From NCBI GenBank assembly GCA_021030915.1, contig JAGEMR010000072.1:94102-158101 (forward strand): 64,000 bases of DNA, read 5' to 3'. Source of the stretch: Astrothelium macrocarpum (taxonomy: Eukaryota > Ascomycota > Dothideomycetes > Trypetheliales > Trypetheliaceae). Positions 37,001 through 47,785 of this stretch are shown piece by piece. The notes below the pieces were generated by a model. The model did not search any database. It had not been told where the DNA came from and saw only the letters and a program-made list of their open reading frames with translations. Every line of letters starts with the position of its first letter. Within the stretch, counting starts at the first letter, position 1. The position numbers were made by a program, and so were the translations under genes.

Positions 37001-38087
37001 ACGCTCAGTCTCTGATTTCCAAACTCTCGCGCAATGTCTTGCCCTGGAAGCACCTGCCTCGTGGCTTCCCAACATTGCCAACTTATCCTCACCCTTTCTC
37101 ATTCCTTCAAAACCCGCTCGTGTCCTTCTCCGCGACATCCAGTTTCGCCTCGACGCATTTCTCAAAATACTCCTCACACACCCCTCCTTCGCCACGCACG
37201 AACTGGTCTGGGAATTCTTCCTCGTACCCGACATCGACATGACCATGATTGCAGAGAGAAGCCACCGCAAAGCCGAAACGCGCGCCGAAAACGTCAAAGA
37301 CGAATACGAAGCCATCGCCATGCCCGACGTCCGCGACGTCGAGCTCTTCGTCGCCCACGCACGCGACATGGTCCGCGGCATCAACTTCGCCACCCGCTCC
37401 CTCGCCCGCCGCACCAACGCCCAACGCACCGGTCTCTCCGACCTCCACGACGCGCAGCAGCTCTCCTCCGCCGCGCTCTCCACGCTCTCCTTCCTTCCCG
37501 AATCCCACACCAAAGCCTTCGCCCGCTTCGCCCACACCTACCACCAAACCGACTATTCCCCGCACACCCACCTCTTCTACTCGCTCGCCGCGCAAACCGC
37601 CACCACCGCGGCGCTGCTCGACGCGCTCGCGCGGCCCTCGGCGCTCATCGCGAAAATGAACACGGCGGCGCGCGCCGTCGACAAGCACGCCGCCAGCCTG
37701 TCGCGCACGGCCGCGGCGCGCTTCCCGTTCGCGCCGAAAGCGGGCATCGTGGGCATCGGCGCCATGTTCGAGGATACGCGGCGGCAGCTGGTGGAGGAGA
37801 GCGAGCGGCGCGAGGCGGAGAAGCGCGCGGAGCTGCACGCGTTGGGCTGCGAGCTAAGATACATGCAGAGCACGGTGGCGAGCGAGCTGAGCGGGTGGCA
37901 GGGCGAGCGGGAGCGGTTGGTGAGAGGGGTGTTGAAGGAGTTTGTGAGGAAGGTGGTTGTGGTGGAGCGGGATCGGTTGGCGGGGATGCGGAGGGCGGTC
38001 AGAGGGTTGGGGTTGGGTGTGGGGGATGGGAGGATAGGAAAGGGTGATGGGGTGGTGGGGGTGGGGAAGGGGAAGGGGAGGGTGTAG
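34020..38087 (+). CDS. Vrl1/UPF0507-type VPS9-ankyrin-PX protein
   Basis: Yeast Vrl1 is an endosomal VPS9-domain exchange factor for Rab5-type GTPases that works with a SNX-BAR partner in the VINE complex. Exons 34020-34097, 34146-34398 and 34462-38087 give 1318 residues. The start MQPLNPFLRSFFKS and SHVLRVPGG match the conserved family N terminus, which is why I place the start at 34020 in spite of two 5' introns (48 and 63 bp, donors GTTGGT and GTAGAA). The VPS9 core lies near residues 438-500 (ADTLVSMLLIVVVRSS, FIDDVESGEMGYALSTFEA). Ankyrin repeats span about 660-910, a divergent PX domain about 920-1035, and then long helices that could form a BAR-like dimerisation region. The last ~350 bp are very GC-rich with a Gly-rich tail, producing long false frames on both strands. 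Confidence 0.85.
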
Positions 38088-39372
38088 GATAGGGATAGGG
38101 AGATACCTGGGTGGCTGTATAGGGTGTGGGAAGATTGCTTTCAGCGAGGAGTTGGGACTAGTGGTGTGAGTTCTATCTGCATTGGGGCATAATTTGGGTG
38201 ACAATTGTGGTTGATGTATCATTGTCTACGACGCTTGACCGGTTAATGATGAGAGCGAAATATACAAAAGCTCGCCTGATACGACAACCCAGATTAAGTT
38301 TATCGTCAAGTAAAGTTAGCACTGGTTGCAATAGATACAGTCACCCGCGATCGCGGGGTATAATTCACCGCATATCTCGTAAGGAGGACCCCATGTCGTT
38401 TTGGGCGATTACAAAATACTAATATCAATAAACAATTCGTTGAAAATCAAGTTTTGAAAGAATTTTTGTTTGCTATTATTGAGGGTCTCCTGACGAGGCG
38501 TGCGGCGGATTATACTTCTCGCTCTCGCGCGTGCCACTTTTCACGGCACCCCCCTGAGACGTTTACCGTCAAGTAAGATGATTCGATGACCAGCCTGGTC
38601 GGCCAAGGAACCAGCCAGTATCTGAACATAGTGTCACACCTGCGCTTTAACAGAAGTCGCTATTAGATGAAACCACTGTTGAATTAAATACATCGTGAAA
38701 TGGGATTGGGGGTCTTTCTGTTAGATAGCCAACCGATATTTGGATACAACATCACAAGACGATTTTACAAAAGTTGTTGTCAGGTCAGATATAATCACAA
38801 AAACATGATGACGGTCTCTCTGTCGAATGACCGACTGAGGTGGCAGAGAGAGCGCTTTGTATAGCGAACGTTGAGGCAGTCTGCCTAGTGTGAAAGTCGT
38901 AACGACCTACGGCCTGGGTTGTCTAAATCGGGCTCATCGTTTCCCAAGGTAGAACGATGTGCGGGTAACTCACTCGCTTGATTGACCGAATCTAGAATAG
39001 CTTCAGACACACGGCTTGAACTCCACCGCTAAGCTTCTACTACCTTCTTTTCCGTGCAAGCTTACCACATCCCTTGCAGCGGTACGTGTTCCTACTAGCC
39101 TCATACAGAAATTATTATACAGTTGAACTGATTCGAGTCTCGTTGATAGCAGTACCAGCAGCAGTAGCAACAACAACAACACCACCATCACCATCACCAC
39201 CATCACCACCACCACCACCACAAAACGTAAGTAATTCTCATTTTAGAATCTTTCTTGTATCGTTCAGTTCAATTCAATTCTCATCAAATGCATTTTTTAT
39301 CAATTAATCGATTAAATCGATGAAGTTTTGTAATTTTAGGGTTATTGAATTGATGCTAATATTATAATATAG
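38088..39372. other. Intergenic region with MITE-related repeats
   Basis: Contains the M2 inverted-repeat element (38341-38530). A 19-bp near-identical direct repeat flanks it (about 38298-38316 and 38562-38580, containing CGTCAAGTAA). Two related ~65-bp blocks start at 38678 and 38776. From 39150 to 39225 an AGC/AAC/ACC simple repeat precedes a GTAAGT donor and is probably the 5' leader exon of the zinc-knuckle gene. Confidence 0.5.
38341..38530. mobile_element. MITE-like inverted-repeat element, copy M2
   Basis: The left arm reads GCGATCGCGGGGTATAATTC (38347 onward) and then ACCGCATATCTCG. The inverted right arm (to about 38530) reads CGAGAAGTATAATCCGCCGC on the minus strand. The arms match those of M1 and M3. 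About 90 bp of AT-rich spacer separates them and there is no coding potential. Ends are not exactly fixed. Confidence 0.6.
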
Positions 39373-39913
39373 ATGTCATTCCATGGTATAGTTTCTGGTG
39401 GAAATTTTCATTTCCACGGTCGTCCAGTAAGTTAATTTTTTGCAGATTATTCGAAAATTTCAATCTAATCAATCATGTGTTCCATAGCCATTCGGCCAGC
39501 CGTTTGGGGGCGGGGGGGCCCCAATAAAAAACCCCGTTGCTATGTTTGTGGGTCTACGACCCATTTGGCAAAAGATTGTCCTAATAAGGACAAGGGGGTA
39601 AGAACCTCGATGCTCATCTTGTTCTAATGTTAATGTACTGTTATAGAACAAGGCCACTAGACCCCGCCGTAGGCGGGACAAGAAGGAGAAGAAGAGGCTG
39701 CAGCAGCAGCAGGAGCGACAGCAGCAGCACCAGCAGCAAATTGCTGCACTGCAGCGGCAAGTTGAGCTGCTGCTACAGCAGCGGCAGCAACAGCAGCAGG
39801 AGCAGGGGGTGGTGGGAGGAGGAGGAGGAGGGGGAGGGGGAGGAGACGCGGGGGGCGCCGTGAAGAAGGAGGAGGATGAGTATGTAAGGCATTCGTTGAC
39901 CATTCTAAGCTAA
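39373..39913 (+). CDS. CCHC zinc-knuckle protein with Gln-rich coiled coil
   Basis: A small gene with a CCHC knuckle, CYVCGSTTHLAKDC (39535-39580), of the kind that binds single-stranded RNA or DNA. A basic patch RPRRRRDKKEKKR follows, then a Gln-rich helix and a poly-Gly stretch. Exons: 39373-39426 (MSFHGIVSGGNFHFHGRP), 39488-39597, 39647 to about 39913; introns of 61 and 49 bp have GTAAG donors. An extra intron near 39889 (GTAAGG) may change the last residues. From the ATG frame the second exon reads PFGQPFGGGG and would miss the knuckle; one more G in the run at 39508-39520 would bring both into one frame. The other possibility is a different upstream frame with no ATG that I can find. Role unknown. 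Confidence 0.55.
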
Positions 39914-40015
39914 TTTCGTCCAGGTGATCCTCATTTGATTATGATGAAGACTTGTAGCTTTGCTTTGCTTTTGCTTATAGATACCAAAAAATTAAATTCA
40001 CTCAGAAGAGTCCAC

Positions 40016-41152
40016 CTACTTCTCCGGCGGAGTATCACGAAAGGCCATGTGCGCGAAACGCTCCGGATATCTGGCTCCGTGGATTGACGTCCTCCTCAAT
40101 ACCGCATTGATCTCTTCAAACTCAGTGTCTGTCAGCTCGACCACTTTTGAATTCTCCACTACGCGTTCTTCTGTTGTAGCTCCAGGGATTGGAAGGAGCT
40201 CTGGCATTCCATCTCGGTTGCTATTCTTTAAGATCCATGCCATTGCCAGCTGACCTGGCTTGCAGCCCTTCTTGTTTGCGAGTGCGCTGACTTCATCGAC
40301 GAGCTTGAGGTTCTCATCAAAGACATCAGGCTGGAAACGAGGCATATGGCGGCGCAAGTCGCCTTCTTCAAGGTCATTCGGAGACTTTATCTGACCAGTC
40401 TAGTCATAGAGACTCCCATCAGCGACTAAATCAAATCAGCTTGTTCGTGCTTTCACTTACTAGAAATCCGCGTCCTAGCGGTGAGTACGCAACAATCGGA
40501 ATGTTGTTTTCCTTGCAGACTTGCGTAATGCCATTGTCCACAATTTCCTCGCTCCAGAGGCTGTACTCGACCTCTACACACGCAATGGGATGAACTTTGG
40601 CTGCTCGTCTGATGGTCTCCGCGCTCGGCTCGCTCAAGGCAATTCCACCCAGTTTTCCCTCTTTAATGTACTCCGCTGCAGTCCGGATTGTCACCTCGAT
40701 CGGCACCTCGTCGTCTACCCGTGCACATTCAAACATGTCCAGCTTCTTCCTTCCGTCTAACACACGTAGACATTCATCGATGCTCCGCCGCACGTTTTGA
40801 GGCGTACCGTCGGGTATTAGCTGGCCTGGTTTCGAGCCACCCTTGATGCTCAGCACGACTTTGTCAGCATCTTCAGGATACTTGGTGAAGTATTCGTTGA
40901 GAAGATGTAGCGAATTGCGCTCGGGCGGGCCGTAGATTTCACCGCCGTTCCAGAAGATGCCCCCTTGTTGGAGAGCAGTCTTCATTGTTGCAAAGGCTTG
41001 CGATTGGGACACGGGATTCTCGCGCCATGTGAGGCCTATGAACGTAAGTTTGGCTGGGATTTACTTGCGACTTGGCAGGATTCTTCGCAGCTTGTCATAC
41101 CCATGAGACCATAGCCAATCTGTCCGACTTCTTTGCCCAGAAGCTTCACCAT
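40016..41152 (-). CDS. Aldo-keto reductase, pyridoxal reductase-like
   Basis: Exons 41152-41101, 41035-40461 and 40399-40016 (introns 65 and 61 bp) give 336 residues, the size of an AKR. The order of family marks is intact: IGYGLMGLTWR at the start, FWNGGEIYG with the catalytic Tyr, VVLSIKGG with the catalytic Lys, AYSPLGRGFLTGQ, and an NADPH-binding end PIPGATTEERVVEN. The usual catalytic Asp of the first loop is replaced by Asn/Gly (FWNGGE), which together with GYGLM resembles fission-yeast pyridoxal reductase Plr1, an NADPH-dependent enzyme that turns pyridoxal into pyridoxine. Substrate assignment is by similarity only. Soluble, with no targeting signal seen. Confidence 0.85.
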
Positions 41153-42539
41153 AGTGCTTGATATTCTGAGAGATGTTTAATTTGCTTTGAGATGTGAGTT
41201 GAATAGTTGTAAAAGGACCGGTGAGCGATGTGATGTTCCGATTCGAAAATCAATGCGAGGCTCTTTTTATACGTCTTGGTCAAATAATGGGCTTAGTGCT
41301 TGCTAAGAAGTTTGTCAAATACGACTCCGATCCGGGCGGACGTATGTTTGTTGCGATGCTAATGCCCGAAGAATTTCTTGTATATGGCAAACCCCAGCGA
41401 TAGCTACGCATGTGGGACGACATTTTGACGCTTCAGGTAGCCAATCTATGAGCCCATGCCGACAAGGAAAGAAAAAAGGAACCCAGTTGTGCCACTTTAT
41501 TCGGCGGCGAAGCGCACCCCCCGCCCTTAACTCCGGCCCGTCTACGGTGCGAGGCAAAGCCGGTGTGGCACCAGTGGATGCAGTAAGAAATATCACCCGT
41601 GACCGCGAAAGATATAATTCGCCGCAGGTCTCGTTGGGAGGTCCTCAGCAAAAGCAGATGAGGCTCTCTTAGAATTCATTTCGCAATGAGTTATTGACGG
41701 ATTATTTACACTTCACAATCGTTTAGAACGGTATGGAGTCCTCCCGACGAGGCGTGCGGCAAATTCTAGTTCTTGCTCTCGCCGTCCATCTACACCGCTG
41801 CGAGGAAAAGCCGGTACTTACAATCAATCCTATCAAATTTGATGACGCTCGTATTGTAGTGACATAAGATCGGTAGCAAGCTAGTATTTAAAAATATTAC
41901 TAGAACGACGCTTTTATAGGAATTGCTGTTAGATCAAGTATATTGTAAAATGAATCGGGGCCCTCTTTATCAAGTAACCAGCTAGCTTATGAGCAAGGAA
42001 AATTAAGAGGAGTAGATTCGTTTGGATACTTCGCTCAACAATACTAAAGTGAGTGCCGGATACCTAAGCTTTGCTTCGTTAGCTTCTAGTGCGAGACTTG
42101 TTGCATGAAAATTGCGGTGAGGGTGCCCTGATCAGATCAAGTGTAGTTTAAAGAAGAATCGTCAGATGATCAAATAGTCGGTATTGCAGAATTCTCTTAT
42201 TCATCATTGGAGCGCTGTGAGAATGAAAGATGTACGAACCACTTACTGAGTGTTAGGATTGCCACAAATTTTCATCAAACGCTCTTTCTGAAGCATTTAG
42301 TCTACTGTATCTCTCGAACCTCTGTTCTCTTCATCGTTCTCCCCAGAAATGTGCAAGCTTCTGAGAAACATCTCCGAAGTGAAGAAGTTCCGGCGCGGTG
42401 ATTGCTGCGCATCAGGCCCTCGAGTTTGTCGCGAAAGACACTAGGCCGAATTAGTCTGCGCAGACCGCAACACATTTCCCTAGCTAGCCCAGCTTTCTTC
42501 ACTTTGCTACAGCTACGGCCCAATTTCACTTATACAATC
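41153..42539. other. Intergenic region with MITE M3
   Basis: Between divergently transcribed genes (AKR and the Iec1-like gene). Holds the M3 element and a ~65-bp block at 41925-41990 related to those at 38678 and 38776. No supported gene; the ~100-codon frames at 41315-41672 are translations of the repeat. Confidence 0.5.
41586..41790. mobile_element. MITE-like inverted-repeat element, copy M3
   Basis: The left arm starts AGAAATATCACCCGTGACCG after a TA (41584-41585) and continues GCGAAAGATATAATTCGCCG. The right arm, inverted (about 41735-41790), contains TTTGCCGCACGCCTCG and GTCGGGAGGA. The arms match M1 and M2. Outside the element CGAGGCAAAGCCGG (about 41550) recurs as CGAGGAAAAGCCGG (about 41799), a direct repeat around the copy. 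Confidence 0.6.
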
Positions 42540-43933
42540 ATGGCCGAATCACCAGGATCACCTCTTTCTTCCATCGCCTCTGATGAATTCGCAGAAGACG
42601 TCAAGACCGAAGACCGCAGCGTCAGCGTCGATACTTACGTCGACCACGACGCTGATGCACCTATTGAACGTCCTAAAAAGAAGCGACGCACTGCTCGAGG
42701 CGAAGAATCAATTCTCGAGGAACCGCGAGAACCGTCTCCACCCGATACCGACGTCTCCTCCGATACTGACGGATCTGTACCTGGGTCCCCAGCGCTAGGC
42801 GTACATCAAGACGAAGAAGCCATGGGCGCAGAACAGATTACTGTATGCAAGTGGGATGGATGCGATGCTGGAGACCTGAAGAACATGGATAATCTCGTCC
42901 AGCATATTCACGATTCACACATTGGTGCCAAGCGGCAGAGATATAGCTGCGAATGGGGAGATTGTGCAAGAAAAGGTACGGCACATGCAAGCGGGTACGC
43001 ACTACGAGCGCATATGCGAAGCCATACTCGGGAAAAGCCATTCTATTGTCTTCTACCCGGTAAATCACCCTTCTACCCCATCCCAAGACCATCCCTAACC
43101 CATCATCTCCAGAATGCGACCGCTCCTTCACCCGCTCCGACGCGCTCGCCAAACACATGCGCACCGTCCACGAAACCGAGCCCCCTCGCCCCTCCGACCC
43201 GATCCCCAAACACCACCCCTCCCACCCATCGCACTCCGCCGCACCTGGCACCTCGACACCATCCAAACCCACGCGGCTCCGCCTCGTCGTCAACCAATCC
43301 TCCACCACCCCAAAGAAGGACTCGCTCCCCACCACACCCACCACCACCGACGGCCGCGACCCGGACGAGGAAGACGCCAACGACCCGAACAACATCGCAT
43401 ACCTGCCGGGCTTCCACCCGCTGACGGGCCAGGCGGGCTACATGATCCACTGGCCGCCGGACATCCACTTCTCGGAGCACGAGAAGCAGATCCGCGCCGA
43501 CCAGCTGCGGCGCCTGCTGCGGCGCCAGCTGGCCTGGGCCGAGCAGGAGCGCGAGGCGCTGCGGGCCGACTGCGACGCGCTCGAGCGCCGCTACCGCCTC
43601 GAGTGGGTGGAGAAGGAGGGCGTGCTGGAGAATGCGATGGAGGCCGAGGTGGCGTTTGGGGAGCGCAGGGGCTACGAGTTTGGGGCTGGGGGGAGCGCGG
43701 TCATGAAGGGGGATGTGCGGAGGTTGGAGGTGGAGGGTGGTGCCGTGGAGAGGGAGTTTTGGTGGAGGAGAGAGGACGGTGGTGTGGCGAAGGAGGGGAA
43801 GATGGTGGAGAATGGCGGGAGTGAAGTGGTGGCGGCCGCGGATCCGACGATGCTGGCGGCGAGGGAGTTGTTGGAGATGAGCGCGGGGAAAGTGAAAGAT
43901 GAGGGGACGGTAGAGGTGGAGATGACTGCGTAA
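42540..43933 (+). CDS. C2H2 zinc-finger protein, Iec1-like (INO80 complex candidate)
   Basis: Exons 42540-43059 and 43113-43933 (53-bp intron, donor GTAAAT, frame CLLP-E-CDRSF) give 446 residues. Acidic Ser-rich N terminus with a KKKRR basic patch. There are three linked C2H2-type fingers: CKWDGCDAGDLKNMDNLVQH, YSCEWGDCARKG...LRAHMRSH and FYCLLPECDRSF...LAKHMRTVH. The GLI-like finger set followed by the IAYLPGFHPLTGQAG block and a Trp/Arg-rich helix resembles fungal Iec1-type proteins, DNA-binding subunits of the INO80 chromatin remodeller. The C-terminal third is strongly GC-rich and helical. I am sure of the zinc fingers and moderately sure of the complex. Confidence 0.8.
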
Positions 43934-45172
43934 ATCAGCTTCTTTAATGTTTCGAGTATGTCATACTATGTGTATTGATTGGGATTTCAATTTTCATATA
44001 TGGATTACGTCAATCACGATCCTGTTTCAATCAAAATGTCGTCGGAGAATCCCAATATAAAACTCGACGAGTGTCGAGCTATTTATTGAACAAAGAGTCA
44101 TCGTCTGTATCGTCGATTCCGGTTGGGGCACTCCTTCAATGTCTTGTGTGTAGCATTTATTGCGCCTTGACCTTTCCTGCTTGGTTGGCCTTTCGTCTCG
44201 TGGCTTATGTTATGTTCATTTTGTGTATGTCCGGACCGACCCTTAGCATAAATAATAAAATGTTGTCATTTATCTCGATCACGCTTAATAGACTAGGATC
44301 GAGAAGGATGCCGTAATATTCTATTTAAAAGATGCGATTTCCTCTTCTGGTGTAGTTAGCGGTTGGCACCAGTGAAAACTTGCTGCGGTCAGTTGCTTCT
44401 TCAACACATCCTCCACTTCCCTGCCACTGGTCCCCCTCGTCGAGCTTCAGAACATCAGCAGACTCTCCGGAATCCACTGGAACCCTTGTTTCCGCGACTT
44501 CTTACAAGCATCATATGTGTCCAGCTCATTTCTCGCCGTTAGTAAAGAAGCTGCCGTTGCACAGCCACAGCCACAAGCGGCGCGTTTGACCTCGGTCGAA
44601 GGCTACCTTGATTGGTCTTCGAGAATGTTTGCCGTTACAGTCTCGACTGCATGGGTTGCAGTCACCGGTGCCGGTGCTGACCTGGATGCTGGATGAGTCT
44701 GACCGCCTTGGGACTGCAATTAATCAACGGTAGCCCTGTATATCCTACGTGGATGATCAAAATATGTAACATTGTCAGCTATGCGGCAGCCTCCGTTAGG
44801 CCTTTACTCTCAGCCTCAGACGCCATCTTCGTGTGCTGCAGCCTCCGCTCTGCAAGCCTAAAAACAATTGACCACTACCGCACTGACTGTAGACGGAACT
44901 CAATCTTTCCAGACCGGTGACTCGACATTTCAAATTTCTTTGGCGTGTTTTGTTTATCTGTCCTAAATCTCTCAATTCGTTGATGTTGTGATCATTTCAC
45001 TTCGTTGCAACTTTCTCCCGTATTACCTCTTCTGGACGATCTCTGGACGATCAGTCGTGGCTTTGCTTGTCATTTGCTCCTGCGAATCCCCTCTTCTATT
45101 ATTATAGCAGTTTGCTCGACTTTTCTTAATTTCCCTTTTCTGCCAATTCTGATTTTCTCCCAAACTTTGAAA
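43934..45172. other. Intergenic region
   Basis: No conserved frame. The stretch before 45173 is C/T-rich (for example 45010-45160), typical of a fungal promoter or 5' leader. Confidence 0.5.
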
Positions 45173-47785
45173 ATGTTGAGAGTTGAGCGTCTTGTTCACA
45201 AAGTCGCGCTACGCGTCTCTGAGAAGACTAAGAAGTCAGTAGAGCAACAAGATTCCGTCGAAGGCAATTTCAAATCCGGCCCATCTGGGACGGTCATCAA
45301 AAGTCTGCCTGACGTGCCGCCTCAATTTGGGGAACAAAATGCGTCCAAATATCCACATTCACCTGATGACATTTTGGGATATTCCTCCGAGGCACAGAAG
45401 AAGAAGGATCGCAAGGACCAAGATGCTTTCCCACCTATCGAAGCTCCAAGCCGGGAAAACACTCCGTCCATCTCCGAACCCGTGCAATCCCCAGGCCACA
45501 AGCGTTCCACATCGGATTCAGGACTACAGCAAAGCTCCGTAGATGAGCTTTGGATTCTGCATCATAAAGCTCCAAAATTGCCTCACTCTAATTCATATTC
45601 CGAATCGTTTCTTGCAGAAACCCTTTCACTAGAACAGAAGCCATCAAGATCGCCTTCTCCAAAATATTTGACTCCACAATACGCTCCTCCACCTTACCAG
45701 CGGCAGCATGCCTCCAGTTTTAGCGCATATTCGCCTCCAAAATCCTTCACTTCTACAGAATCAACGGACGTTCGTGCGAGCCGGCCGAAAGTGCAAACGG
45801 GTCAGTCTTCAAACCGACATAGAACGCATAGTGCCCCTGAACCTACCAGCCCGGTTACCACACGTGCAGACACGATGCAAATTGTTAAATCACGGCGTCT
45901 CTCTTCGCACCCTCTTTCGCTATTACCAGGTCCTTCCTTTTCAGCATATCGTCCTCCTCCGCCATCCGATCCGCAAAAGAAAGTCGAAACACCATCAGCT
46001 CCTGTGAATACTGAACCCCCTCAGATCTGGGAATTGCCAACAACGCCTTCCGATATTTCTATAAAAACATTGAAAAAGTCACGCACAGATGTTGTTGATG
46101 ATGTATCCACGGCGACTTCCTCTACACGTTCGATATCCACACGTGCAGATACCCAAAGTCCTGATATAATTCTCGATACCCCATCAACGATTATTGATAC
46201 GCCGCTTGAGCAAGGATTAGCAACTGCAATGACGTTTCAAAGAAATCCAGATGTCGAGCCAAGAGTCTTGCCGAACAAGCACGAGAAGGAACAGAAGGCC
46301 AGCAGCAATAGCAACACAGAAGAGCATCAGAAACCCGGAAAGGCAGATCCTCCCAAGAATGAAAATCAGAGACGATTTTCTTTTGAAGAGAGTCCGGTTT
46401 GGATGTACAAAAGCCCTTTTAGGCTCGAGAATAGTGAACGCTCATTGCCCGAAAAAGCGGAAGGCGACATAGGCAGTGTACAGCAAAAGGCCATCGCGAA
46501 TAGCTCTGAGGACCGCCAACAGCAATACGACGTAAAGACATCGGATGACGAGCGGAGTGGACGATCAAGAACGACTTTATCGCGAGAGATGAGTGATGGT
46601 GCTCGATCTCGCAGTATGAGTCGACCTAGTCCCCATGTATACCAAAAAGGGTCACCCGAAAAGGAACGTGAACGAAGCAGGGCGCAGAGTATGGGGGCAG
46701 AGGGGCAAGATGTGTCTAGTGATCGACGCCGTAGCCTGACCTATCCTGCTCCTCTGCTGCTTGCAACAGCGTATAAACGTCCAGATGAGACTAATGAACG
46801 GAGTGGAAGATCATACTCAAGCTCAGCAGACACTGTCGAAGGAGGTGGTCGGAGTCGCAGCGCAAGCAGGCCTCGGGGTCAAAGCCACTCAAAAAACAAT
46901 CCAAACTACCCTCTCCCGCAGCTGTCGACACAAGCGAACAACAGCATAGCTAACGACGAACGGAACAGCAGGCCATCTTCGACCTCTGCCGGGGCCAAAG
47001 GGGATGACCGCAACCGCAGCGCAAGCCGACCTCGGACCAGCATGAATTTCTCTCGGCCACCGCTACCAACACAACAAAGTAGCAACCGAACGGACGACGC
47101 GGAACGAAGCAGCAGATCGACCGTGACTGTAGCAGATGGTACACAAAAGGATAATCGTAGCCGAAGCGCAAGCAGGCCTAGAAATAGCGTGAATTACGCG
47201 CGACCACCAGTGCCGTCACCGAAGAACAACGATGAAAAGTCTGATGAAATTGAGCGAAGCGGCAGGCCGCCGTCAGTTTCAGCAGATCTTACTGAGGCTG
47301 ACGACCGTAGCCGTAGTACAAGCAGACCAAGGACCAGCATGACCTTACCTCGACGACCGGTACCATCGCCAATGGGGAACAATAATAGCAAGACGGACGT
47401 CAGCCAACGAAGCGGTAGGGCTCCTTCAACCTCTCCGAGCCCTATGAAAGGCGAGGACCGCAGCCGCAGCGCAAGCAGACCTCGGAACCAAAGTCGTCCA
47501 CGGAATAGCATGGGCTACCCTCAATTGCCAGTGCCGCTGAAGGAGAACGTTAATAAAGCCGATGACAACGAACGAAGCGGTAGACCGACTTCTTCCTCCG
47601 CAGACAGAGCTGCAAGGGAAGACCGTAGCCGCAGCCAGAGCCGAGCGAGGAGCAGCAGTCGTCCACGATATTATCAGCAGCTTAATGAGGAGAAGCTGAG
47701 GGCTTCTGAAGATAAAGAAAGAGCGGATGAAGCGTGGAAAAGTGTCGGAGAGATTGGAGTTGCAGTGAGCAATTCATCGCATTAA
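45173..47785 (+). CDS. Large disordered protein with tandem RS-type repeats
   Basis: Single exon, 870 residues from the ATG at 45173 (MLRVERLVHKVALRVSEKTK, an amphipathic basic start). The first ~450 residues are Ser/Pro-rich with PPPYQ, PPPPS and SPSPK motifs. From about residue 456 to 836 a unit of about 50 residues repeats seven or eight times: an ERSGRP-like start, a Ser/Thr stretch, DRSRSASRPR, then a Tyr/Phe-Pro block such as NYARPPVPSP. Arg-Ser dipeptides as in DRSRSASRPR are typical targets of SR-type kinases. No catalytic domain, signal peptide or membrane segment was seen. I do not recognise the family; a scaffold, cell-cortex or RNA-associated role would be speculation. Confidence 0.75.
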   Translation: MLRVERLVHKVALRVSEKTKKSVEQQDSVEGNFKSGPSGTVIKSLPDVPPQFGEQNASKYPHSPDDILGYSSEAQKKKDRKDQDAFPPIEAPSRENTPSISEPVQSPGHKRSTSDSGLQQSSVDELWILHHKAPKLPHSNSYSESFLAETLSLEQKPSRSPSPKYLTPQYAPPPYQRQHASSFSAYSPPKSFTSTESTDVRASRPKVQTGQSSNRHRTHSAPEPTSPVTTRADTMQIVKSRRLSSHPLSLLPGPSFSAYRPPPPSDPQKKVETPSAPVNTEPPQIWELPTTPSDISIKTLKKSRTDVVDDVSTATSSTRSISTRADTQSPDIILDTPSTIIDTPLEQGLATAMTFQRNPDVEPRVLPNKHEKEQKASSNSNTEEHQKPGKADPPKNENQRRFSFEESPVWMYKSPFRLENSERSLPEKAEGDIGSVQQKAIANSSEDRQQQYDVKTSDDERSGRSRTTLSREMSDGARSRSMSRPSPHVYQKGSPEKERERSRAQSMGAEGQDVSSDRRRSLTYPAPLLLATAYKRPDETNERSGRSYSSSADTVEGGGRSRSASRPRGQSHSKNNPNYPLPQLSTQANNSIANDERNSRPSSTSAGAKGDDRNRSASRPRTSMNFSRPPLPTQQSSNRTDDAERSSRSTVTVADGTQKDNRSRSASRPRNSVNYARPPVPSPKNNDEKSDEIERSGRPPSVSADLTEADDRSRSTSRPRTSMTLPRRPVPSPMGNNNSKTDVSQRSGRAPSTSPSPMKGEDRSRSASRPRNQSRPRNSMGYPQLPVPLKENVNKADDNERSGRPTSSSADRAAREDRSRSQSRARSSSRPRYYQQLNEEKLRASEDKERADEAWKSVGEIGVAVSNSSH

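Noticed and set aside
36740..38222. Several 120-340-codon frames on both strands
   Set aside because: They overlap the GC-rich 3' end of the Vrl1-like gene and have Arg/Pro-rich composition typical of shadow frames.
39469..39903. Cys/Pro-rich minus-strand frame of 144 codons
   Set aside because: It is the antisense of the Gln/Gly-rich coding repeat of the zinc-knuckle gene.
42838..43824. Long frames opposite or offset to the zinc-finger gene
   Set aside because: GC-rich shadow frames with no domain; the C2H2 frame is clearly the coding one.
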